Shown here: piece by piece, positions 6,682 to 12,919 of the stretch
Layout of the letters: every line of letters starts with the position of its first letter
Numbering within the stretch: position 1 is the stretch's first letter
Assembly: GCF_002483235.1 (NCBI RefSeq)
Contig: NZ_DLHN01000030.1
Coordinates: forward strand, 1-17,728
Reading direction: 5' to 3'
Source of the DNA: Pedobacter glucosidilyticus
Lineage (GTDB): Bacteria; Bacteroidota; Bacteroidia; Sphingobacteriales; Sphingobacteriaceae
DNA length: 17,728 nucleotides
Program-made: the position numbers and the translations under genes
The notes under the pieces: generated by a model
What the model saw: only the letters and a program-made list of their open reading frames with translations
What the model was told of the DNA's origin: nothing
Database searches by the model: none

Positions 6682-7302
6682 ATGAAAAAATTAAAATTAG
6701 ATATCATAGGATTATCCTATAGTCAAACTCAATCCGGGGCTTATGCCCTGGTATTGGGCGAGGTTAATGGAAGAAGAAGACTACCCATTATTATTGGTGG
6801 ATTTGAGGCTCAGGCAATTGCCATAGAAATAGAGAAAATGACCCCTAGTCGTCCGCTTACGCATGATTTGTTCAAATCTTTTGCGGATGCTTATCATATC
6901 AATATTCAAGAAGTTATTATTTATAACTTGGTTGAAGGCATTTTTTACGCTAAACTCATCTGTAATGATGGTAAAAAAACTTTAGAAATTGATGCCAGAA
7001 CATCAGATGCTATTGCGCTAGCGGTAAGGTTTGAATGCCCAATTTATACTTATGAATTTATATTAGCATCAGCAGGAATCGTGATTGAAGGTAACGACTT
7101 TTTGTTTTTAGACAATATAGAACCCGTTGCAGAAGATGGTCCTTTAACCACTGTCGCTAGCAGTTCTTCTAGTTCTGGCGATAAATTTTCTGGCTTTTCT
7201 AATGAAGAATTGCAAACCAAACTTCAGGAAGCTTTGGCCGAAGAAGCTTATGAAAAAGCAGCTAAAATTAGAGATGAATTAAATAAAAGAAAATCATCAT
7301 AA
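6682..7302 (+). CDS. bifunctional nuclease (BFN/DUF151) domain protein with C-terminal UVR motif
   Basis: There are 206 residues. Positions 1 to about 125 form a BFN (DUF151) domain, recognisable from LPIIIGGFEAQAIAIEIE, RPLTHDLFKSF, and LEIDARTSDAIALAVRFECPIY. A Ser-rich linker (about 157-164) follows. The last 35 residues are a UVR motif (EELQTKLQEALAEEAYEKAAKIRDELNK pattern), the UvrB-UvrC type interaction helix pair. Plant and bacterial BFN proteins have been linked to RNase and DNase activity, but the activity of this Bacteroidota BFN-UVR architecture is not established. It follows etfA by 14 bases and precedes nupC by 35, so it is probably cotranscribed with the etf genes. Why it accompanies ETF is unknown. 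Confidence 0.88.
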   Translation: MKKLKLDIIGLSYSQTQSGAYALVLGEVNGRRRLPIIIGGFEAQAIAIEIEKMTPSRPLTHDLFKSFADAYHINIQEVIIYNLVEGIFYAKLICNDGKKTLEIDARTSDAIALAVRFECPIYTYEFILASAGIVIEGNDFLFLDNIEPVAEDGPLTTVASSSSSSGDKFSGFSNEELQTKLQEALAEEAYEKAAKIRDELNKRKSS

Positions 7303-7337
7303 TTTTTTTATCTTCATTGCCACACTAATTAACTTTT

Positions 7338-8639
7338 ATGAGTCCGATTCTGGAAAATGTTTTAAGAGGTTTGCTAGGCGTAGTGATTATCCTCTTCATT
7401 GCTATCGCATTTAGCAGCTCAAGAAAATCTATCAGCTGGAAAATTGTTTCTGCTGGCCTGCTCATCCAAATTATTTTTGCATTGGGGGTTTTAAAGGTTC
7501 CTTTTATAAGATCTTTTTTTGACTCTGTTGCCAGTGTTTTTGTGGTTATACTAGACTTCACAAAAGAAGGATCACTTTTTTTATTCGGAGATTTAATAGG
7601 TAACACCAAAAGTTTTGGATACATCTTTGCTTTTCAAGTCTTACCAACAGTTATTTTTTTCTCTGCCTTAACTTCCCTACTTTATTATTTGGGTATCTTA
7701 CAAAAAATAGTTTATGTTTTTGCTTGGGTGGTATCCAGATTTATGAAGCTTTCAGGAGCTGAAAGTTTGGCTTCTGCAGGTAATATCTTTCTGGGGCAAA
7801 CAGAAGCTCCTCTATTGGTAAAGCCTTATATAGAAAAAATGACAAAATCCGAATTGTTATGTCTGATGATTGGAGGCATGGCAACTATTGCAGGTGGGGT
7901 TTTGGCTGCTTATGTAGGCTTTTTAGGAGGAGAATCTAAAGAAGCGCAACAAGAATTTGCAACACATTTATTATGCGCATCCGTCATGTCGTCTCCAGCT
8001 GCCATTCTTATTTCTAAAATATTATTACCTGAAAAGGAAGAGGTGAATAAAGATTTAAAAATATCGGATGAAAAAAACGGTTCTAATGTATTAGAAGCTA
8101 TAGCTATTGGTACCACAGATGGTTTAAAGCTTGCTGTAAATGTGGGTGCTATGTTATTGGTGTTTACTGCGCTGATGGCCTTGTTAAACTATATTTGTTT
8201 TCATTTTATTGGTAGTTTTTTTAATATCAATGATATGATTAAAGCTAGCAGTGGCGGAAAATATGCTGGTTTGAGTTTACAATATATGCTAGGTTATATT
8301 TTCGCACCTTTAGCTTGGGTAATTGGTGTTGATAGCCAGAACATGACAAACGTTGGGCAGCTTTTAGGAGAAAAAACCATTTTAAATGAATTTTATGCTT
8401 ACGCTTCTTTAGCTAAGCTAAAGGCTTCTGGTATCATGACAGATTCTAGATCTATAATCATTACCACTTATGCTTTATGTGGCTTCGCTAATTTTGCATC
8501 TATTGGTATTCAGATAGGTGGTATTGGCTCTTTAGCTCCCGGACAAAGAAGTAATTTGTCTAAATTGGGATTAAAAGCATTACTAGGTGGTACTTTGGCT
8601 TGTTTACTTACAGCAGCTATTGTAAGTATGATTATCTAA
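7338..8639 (+). CDS. nupC: NupC/CNT-family nucleoside transporter
   Basis: This is an inner-membrane concentrative nucleoside transporter (cation-nucleoside symport in characterised members). The 433 residues show an N-terminal gate-like region, GLLIQIIFALGVLKVPF (about 35-51), the substrate-binding hairpin motif GQTEAPLLVKPYI (about 152-164), and MIGGMATIAGGVLAAYVGF (about 176-194). The second half has VNVGAMLLVFTAL and YALCGFANFASIGIQIGG (about 375-395), with the conserved Asn and Ser/Thr positions of the C-terminal CNT repeat. It is last in the etfB-etfA-BFN-nupC run and is followed by a strong hairpin terminator. Nucleoside specificity cannot be read from the sequence. Confidence 0.9.
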   Translation: MSPILENVLRGLLGVVIILFIAIAFSSSRKSISWKIVSAGLLIQIIFALGVLKVPFIRSFFDSVASVFVVILDFTKEGSLFLFGDLIGNTKSFGYIFAFQVLPTVIFFSALTSLLYYLGILQKIVYVFAWVVSRFMKLSGAESLASAGNIFLGQTEAPLLVKPYIEKMTKSELLCLMIGGMATIAGGVLAAYVGFLGGESKEAQQEFATHLLCASVMSSPAAILISKILLPEKEEVNKDLKISDEKNGSNVLEAIAIGTTDGLKLAVNVGAMLLVFTALMALLNYICFHFIGSFFNINDMIKASSGGKYAGLSLQYMLGYIFAPLAWVIGVDSQNMTNVGQLLGEKTILNEFYAYASLAKLKASGIMTDSRSIIITTYALCGFANFASIGIQIGGIGSLAPGQRSNLSKLGLKALLGGTLACLLTAAIVSMII

Positions 8640-8675
8640 AGAAAACGCTAAAAAAATATGTCATCAATAGAGCTC

Positions 8676-8711
8676 GCCTTACAAACGATTTTGTAAGGCA
8701 GTCTCTTTTTT
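8676..8711 (+). terminator. intrinsic terminator after nupC
   Basis: GCCTTACAAA (8676-8685) and TTTGTAAGGC (8690-8699) form a perfect 10 bp stem with loop CGAT, followed by GTCTCTTTTTT. It lies 36 bases after the nupC stop and could also serve the convergent minus-strand lipoprotein gene, whose stop is at 8710. Confidence 0.75.
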
Positions 8712-9333
8712 ATTCTGGAATGGTAATGACTATCGGCTTAAAGCCGGTATATTCTACATAAGAATCAAGACCACTTACTCCAACAATTTTATCCAAATTA
8801 AAAATTAGGGTTTTATTTTTCTCATCAATAAGCAATACATTAAAGTTATGAGCACCAGCTTTAACATCATCATGAGCACTACTTTTAAGCGCTAATGTTG
8901 ATAAAGGATTAAAACTGTTTCCAGTATTTTCATGATTATGTAAAAACTGCTTGATGTGTAATGTGAAATCCTGAGGTCTTAACTGGTAAATATCAACATC
9001 TTGTAATGAACTGGATATATTAGGACTAATGTTAAACTCTAAATAATGTCCTAATGCTCCCTCTCCTACCTCCTTGATTTTGATGATGATGTTTGTACCA
9101 TTGGTGTTTGCTTTTTCAACAGACAATATCTTAAAGCATTTTTTAACTGATGGAAAATTATTTGCGTATAAGATTTGTGTGTTTCGCACCACTCTTTTCT
9201 CTAAGAAAAAATCTCCATTGCAAATAAACTCAGGCTCTTCTTTATTACAGGATGATAAAAAAGTACTTAAAGCTGATATAAATATGAACTTAAATGTTTT
9301 TTTAAGATTAATATTTATCAATTGTTCCATCAT
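8710..9333 (-). CDS. lipoprotein of unknown function
   Basis: The protein has 207 residues. It opens with a basic stretch and hydrophobic core (KKTFKFIFISALSTF) and a lipobox LSSC with the lipidated Cys at residue 29, so it is a signal-peptidase-II lipoprotein held at the inner or outer membrane. The mature part is polar and beta-rich in appearance, with no motif that I recognise. Two Cys remain after the lipobox (in FICNGD and KKCFK), which might form a disulfide in the periplasm. Two consecutive ATGs start the frame. I keep the first, 8 bases after a TAATTTTG box. It is separated from the M20 gene upstream by a 229-base region rich in inverted repeats. Confidence 0.8.
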   Translation of the reverse strand: MMEQLININLKKTFKFIFISALSTFLSSCNKEEPEFICNGDFFLEKRVVRNTQILYANNFPSVKKCFKILSVEKANTNGTNIIIKIKEVGEGALGHYLEFNISPNISSSLQDVDIYQLRPQDFTLHIKQFLHNHENTGNSFNPLSTLALKSSAHDDVKAGAHNFNVLLIDEKNKTLIFNLDKIVGVSGLDSYVEYTGFKPIVITIPE

Positions 9334-9341
9334 AGTTAAGG

Positions 9342-9349
9342 CAAAATTA
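9342..9349 (-). promoter_or_regulatory. -7 box of the lipoprotein gene
   Basis: On the minus strand TAATTTTG matches TAnnTTTG and ends 8 bases before the ATG. No -33 TTG is seen at the usual distance. Confidence 0.4.
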
Positions 9350-9436
9350 ATTAATTTTTTTAACTATCTGATTTTAACGTGGAACATTTTAATTACGGGT
9401 AAAGGTGCTTTAATAAAAACGAGACTATACCAAATC

Positions 9437-9523
9437 CATCAATTGATGTTGGGGTAAATGGAGTCGAAACTTTTTTCCTATTAGATTACATTTCGACTCC
9501 TTGCCAACCGAACAGTTAGGTTG
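9437..9523. repeat. cluster of three inverted repeats between two minus-strand genes
   Basis: Three dyads occur in under 90 bases. CATCAATTGATG is a perfect 12 bp palindrome (9437-9448). GGAGTCGAAA (9460-9469) pairs with TTTCGACTCC (9491-9500) around a 21-base loop. CAACC (9505-9509) pairs with GGTTG (9519-9523). None is followed by a clean T-run on either strand, so simple terminators are doubtful. The cluster lies downstream of the M20 gene and upstream of the lipoprotein gene. Confidence 0.55.
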
Positions 9524-9562
9524 TTCAATTTGACAAATAAGCTCTTTGAAAACGTCAATAAG

Positions 9563-10933
9563 TTATTTGCTTAAATCTGCAAAATGCTTAAAAAATAAAG
9601 GTATAGTTTCTATGCCCTTGTAATAATTATATATGTCATACTTCTCATTAGGAGAATGTAAGTTATCACTATCTAAGCCAAAACCCATCAAAACGGTTTT
9701 AATATTTAATTCTTGCTCAAACAAAGCTACGATTGGAATACTACCTCCACCTCTGGTTGGTACAGGTGCTTTACCAAAAGATTCTTCAATAGCTTTGAAA
9801 GCTGCTTTAAACGCTACAGAATCAACAGGTGTTACATAAGGCATACCACCATGGTGAGCCGTTACTTTTACCTTAACAGATTTTGGAGCAATACTTTCGA
9901 AATGATTTTTGAATAAATCTGATATTCTTTGCCAATCTTGACCAGGAACAAGTCGCATGGATATTTTAGCTTCAGCTTTAGAAGGTAAAACTGTTTTAGC
10001 ACCTGGCCCAGTATAACCACCCCAAATACCATTTACTTCTAAAGTTGGTCTGGTACCTGTACGTTCTAAAGTGCTGTAACCTTTTTCTCCCCAAACATCA
10101 TCAACAGCTAAATCTTTTTTATATTCTTCTAAATCAAAAGGAGCTTCATTTAAGGCTTGCTTTTCATCATCAGAAAGTTCTATAACGCCGTCATAGAAAC
10201 CAGGTATGGTTATATGATTATTTTCATCATGTAAAGAGGCAATCATTTGGCAAAGGATTGTTGCGGGGTTTGCAACAGCACCACCATAAACACCTGAGTG
10301 TAAATCCCGGTTAGGTCCAACAACCTCAACCCCCATGTAGGCTAAACCTCTTAACCCTGTTTCCAGAGATGGATTTTCCATACTGATCATAGAAGTATCG
10401 GAAATCAAGACAACATCAGCTTGTAATCTAGTTTTATTGTCTTTAACAAATTGTCCAAGATTATCAGAGCCTACTTCTTCTTCCCCTTCTATCATAAATT
10501 TGATATTGCAAGGAAGTTGATGCGTATTCATCATCGTTTCAAATGCTTTGATGTGCATGTAAAACTGACCTTTATCATCGCAGGCACCACGAGCAAATAT
10601 TTTACCGTCACGTACTGTTGGTTCAAAAGGGGGTGTTTCCCAAAGTTCTAAAGGATCTGGGGGTTGTACATCGTAATGCCCATAAACCAAAACTGTGGGC
10701 AAACTGCTATCTACAAGCTTCTCGCCATAAACGATTGGATAACCTGCCGTAGGACAAACTTCTACCAAATCAGCACCAGCTTCAGCTAGTTTACCAGCAA
10801 CAAATTCAGCCGTTTTTAAAACATCACCTTTATATTTAGGATCTGCACTTACTGATGGAAACCTCAATAGGGCGAATAACTCCTCTAAAAAACGAGCTTT
10901 GTGTTGTTCTATATATTCTTTTATCTCTTGCAT
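9563..10933 (-). CDS. M20-family metallodipeptidase
   Basis: This is a cytoplasmic zinc peptidase of the M20 (CNDP-like dipeptidase) group, which cleaves dipeptides or small peptides. The di-zinc site is complete. In the 456-residue form it has YGHYDVQP (His about 86), ARGACDDKG (Asp about 119), EGEEEVGS (catalytic and metal Glu about 152-153), LISDTSM (Asp about 179), and a C-terminal DNLHSPNE His. The lid domain includes GVEVVGPNRDLHSGVYGG and MRLVPGQDW. I start at ATG 10933: a longer frame opens at a TTG at 10951, but that codon is part of the -7 box TATATTTG. There is no signal peptide. Exact substrate is unknown. ArgE/DapE-like deacylases share the fold but not this motif spelling. Confidence 0.92.
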   Translation of the reverse strand: MQEIKEYIEQHKARFLEELFALLRFPSVSADPKYKGDVLKTAEFVAGKLAEAGADLVEVCPTAGYPIVYGEKLVDSSLPTVLVYGHYDVQPPDPLELWETPPFEPTVRDGKIFARGACDDKGQFYMHIKAFETMMNTHQLPCNIKFMIEGEEEVGSDNLGQFVKDNKTRLQADVVLISDTSMISMENPSLETGLRGLAYMGVEVVGPNRDLHSGVYGGAVANPATILCQMIASLHDENNHITIPGFYDGVIELSDDEKQALNEAPFDLEEYKKDLAVDDVWGEKGYSTLERTGTRPTLEVNGIWGGYTGPGAKTVLPSKAEAKISMRLVPGQDWQRISDLFKNHFESIAPKSVKVKVTAHHGGMPYVTPVDSVAFKAAFKAIEESFGKAPVPTRGGGSIPIVALFEQELNIKTVLMGFGLDSDNLHSPNEKYDIYNYYKGIETIPLFFKHFADLSK

Positions 10934-10948
10934 AAAATTGCTTTTATG

Positions 10949-10956
10949 CAAATATA
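10949..10956 (-). promoter_or_regulatory. -7 box of the M20 peptidase gene
   Basis: TATATTTG on the minus strand is a perfect TAnnTTTG. It ends 15 bases before the ATG at 10933 and decides the start, because the TTG alternative lies inside it. No clear -33 element is seen. Confidence 0.5.
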
Positions 10957-10980
10957 AGATTATCTGAATATGATGATTTG

Positions 10981-11032
10981 GAGATGTAAATTATAAAGGG
11001 AATTGTTACAAGTTTTTGGCAATTCCCTTTAT
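10981..11032 (-). terminator. hairpin terminator after the 48-residue lipoprotein gene
   Basis: ATAAAGGGAATTG (10993-11005) and CAATTCCCTTTAT (11020-11032) form a perfect 13 bp stem with a 14-base loop. On the minus strand it begins 12 bases after the stop of the small lipoprotein gene, and the stem ends in a U-rich TTTATAATTT. It separates that gene from the M20 gene promoter. Confidence 0.6.
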
Positions 11033-11043
11033 GGTATGGGATA

Positions 11044-11190
11044 TTATTCTCCGTAAGTAGTTGTAAGTTTTGTTGCTCCATGCATTACCGTAGGCTTTTC
11101 TGCTTTACTTTCTATCTTGATGTCATCTTTTTTGCATGAAGTTGCGAAAATCGTTAAAGACGCAACAAAAAGTAAGAATAATTTCTTCAT
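11044..11190 (-). CDS. 48-residue small lipoprotein
   Basis: A short complete frame runs from ATG to TAA and encodes a lipoprotein precursor. It has a KK start, a hydrophobic core (LFLLFVASLTIFA), and the lipobox ATSC with Cys at residue 19. The tail is KKDDIKIESKAEKPTVMHG and ten more residues ending TTYGE. The mature peptide would be only about 30 residues, basic then Thr-rich. A perfect terminator hairpin follows directly, and an AT-rich promoter region precedes it, so it looks like an independent gene. No family is recognised. Such tiny lipoproteins are frequent and mostly unstudied in Bacteroidota. It is divergent from the TPR sensor gene and shares that intergenic region. Confidence 0.7.
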   Translation of the reverse strand: MKKLFLLFVASLTIFATSCKKDDIKIESKAEKPTVMHGATKLTTTYGE

Positions 11191-11388
11191 AATTTCTATA
11201 TTTAAATGTTAATAATATTTAAATATATATACTTGTGTTTAAAACAAGAAATAAAATTTAACTTTTATAATATTTTATTATTTAATTAATTAATTGTTTT
11301 TATTTAAAAATAAATTACGTTTTTTTTTACTGTTGTAAAAAAAATTTAATTTTTATAGATACATTTACTTTTCAACTAATTATACTTA

Positions 11389-12855
11389 ATGAAATTTTAT
11401 CAATTACCTCTTATACTGTTTTTCTTAAACTTTTGTTCTTTATTAAAAGTTAATGGAGCAAACATTAAAGATTCAGTAAAAGTCATTAAGTTTAATCAAG
11501 AAGCTTCATCATTAAAATTTACAAATCCTTTAGAAGGGATAAAAATTGCAAATAAAGCTTTTGAATTAGCAACCTTAATTAACTACAAAAAAGGAATAGC
11601 AGAATCTTATAGAATTAAAGGTTTAAATTATAGCTATTTATCAAATACAATTGATAGCACTAGCTTCTATTATTATAAAGCACTTGAAATATTTAAAAAA
11701 AATAATTTTAAAGAAGGTCACGCAAGATGCTTAAACAACTTAGGTAGTATGTTCTTAAATACTGACCAGAAGAAATCTTTATTTTATTTTAAAAAATCAT
11801 TGGAAATCGCTACTAAAATAGAATTAAAAGATTTAATAGCAGGATGTAACTTGAATATTGGAACTCTTTATATTACAAAGAAGCAGTATAAAGATGCGGA
11901 ACAATATTTACTAAAAGGTATGATTTATTTTAAAAAGCTTAACAATAAAATTGGCTTATCTTCTGCTTATCAAAATTTAGGTACAGTATCTTATTATTTG
12001 AATGATTATGATAAAACGATTGATTATGCAAAAGCTAGTTTAGCTATCTCAGAAAAGGAAAATTTGAAAAACATCTCATTAACATCTTATGAACTACTCG
12101 GGCATGCATTTTTAAAATTAAATAAATTTTTAGAATGTGAACAAGTAGCTAAATTTGGCTTAAGTGTATCAGAAAATCTCAATAATCAAAAAGCAAATTA
12201 TGATTTCAAAATGTTACTATATGAATTAGAATCAAAAAAACAAAACCATAAGCAAGCTTTAAAATACTTAAAAGAAGTTCATTCATTAGACAGTATAGAA
12301 TATCAAAAAAATTTAGCGAATATTGTAAAACTCAATGAGGAACAAATTAAAAATGCGGAAATTCAAAAACAATATGAAGTTGGCTTAGAACGCCAAAAAA
12401 ACAACCGAATACTCTTTATGGCTGCTATTATTGTTTCTGTTCTTTCTGCTGTAATTATTGTTATTCTTATCAGAAGTAAAAGAAAAACAGAAAAAAGTAA
12501 TCAAGAACTTCTTGCTTTAAACAAAGAATTTCTTCGTCAGAAAGAAGATCTCGATAGAATAAACCTCAAGTTAGAAGAAATCATTGCCGAGCGTACCAAA
12601 GACCTACTCAGCAAAAACCAAAAGCTTTCCGAATATTCTTACCACCTCTCCCATCAAGTACGTGGACCTGTTGCTACTTTAAAAGGATTAATTATGCTTT
12701 CGCAGGATAATTTAATTGAGGAAAAGGAATGTATCGTACAAATGAAAAAATGCGTGGATGATATTGATGAACAAATTATGGATATCAATATTGCTTTGCA
12801 TGACCCATCCAGACATGGTTTGAAAAATCCAAATCAAGATAGTGGAAATCTTTAG
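11389..12855 (+). CDS. TPR sensor protein with histidine phosphoacceptor domain but no ATPase domain
   Basis: There are 488 residues. An N-terminal signal peptide (1 to about 23, ending VNGA) precedes a periplasmic array of about six TPR-like repeats (about 40-310), including CLNNLGSMFLNTDQKKSLFYFKKSLEIA and YQNLGTVSYYLNDYDKTIDYAKASLAI. A transmembrane helix (341-361), a cytoplasmic coiled coil (about 365-415) and a HisKA-like segment with SHQVRGP (421-427, phospho-His 422) complete it. Bacteroidota TPR histidine kinases normally continue for another ~150 residues with N, G1 and G2 boxes, but here the frame ends 61 residues after the SHQVRGP motif. The next 64 bases hold no remnant of an ATPase domain. 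It may be phosphorylated by another kinase, act as a pseudokinase partner, or be a decayed gene. The coding DNA is much more AT-rich before about 12500 than after it. No response regulator is adjacent. Confidence 0.8.
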   Translation: MKFYQLPLILFFLNFCSLLKVNGANIKDSVKVIKFNQEASSLKFTNPLEGIKIANKAFELATLINYKKGIAESYRIKGLNYSYLSNTIDSTSFYYYKALEIFKKNNFKEGHARCLNNLGSMFLNTDQKKSLFYFKKSLEIATKIELKDLIAGCNLNIGTLYITKKQYKDAEQYLLKGMIYFKKLNNKIGLSSAYQNLGTVSYYLNDYDKTIDYAKASLAISEKENLKNISLTSYELLGHAFLKLNKFLECEQVAKFGLSVSENLNNQKANYDFKMLLYELESKKQNHKQALKYLKEVHSLDSIEYQKNLANIVKLNEEQIKNAEIQKQYEVGLERQKNNRILFMAAIIVSVLSAVIIVILIRSKRKTEKSNQELLALNKEFLRQKEDLDRINLKLEEIIAERTKDLLSKNQKLSEYSYHLSHQVRGPVATLKGLIMLSQDNLIEEKECIVQMKKCVDDIDEQIMDINIALHDPSRHGLKNPNQDSGNL

Positions 12856-12906
12856 CCACGAACATGAAGATTATTTCCTAAGCATTCTTTAATTTAGCGT
12901 CTTGTT

Positions 12907-12914
12907 AAAAGGAG
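12907..12914 (+). promoter_or_regulatory. Shine-Dalgarno sequence of the UvrD/PcrA gene
   Basis: AAAAGGAG lies 5 bases before a TTG codon at 12920. A good Shine-Dalgarno is uncommon in this window and supports TTG 12920, whose product starts MDYLKGLN as in relatives, over the other TTG at 12902. Confidence 0.5.
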
Positions 12915-12919
12915 ACGAT

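Noticed and set aside
9074..9457. 127-codon plus-strand frame running from the lipoprotein gene into the intergenic region
   Set aside because: The first two thirds are antisense to a lipoprotein with a clear signal peptide. The rest crosses the inverted-repeat region, and no domain is visible.
12853..12919. Frameshifted ATPase domain after the TPR sensor stop codon
   Set aside because: Only 64 bases separate the stop from the helicase start, too short for an HATPase domain. No N, G1 or G2 box is found in any frame.
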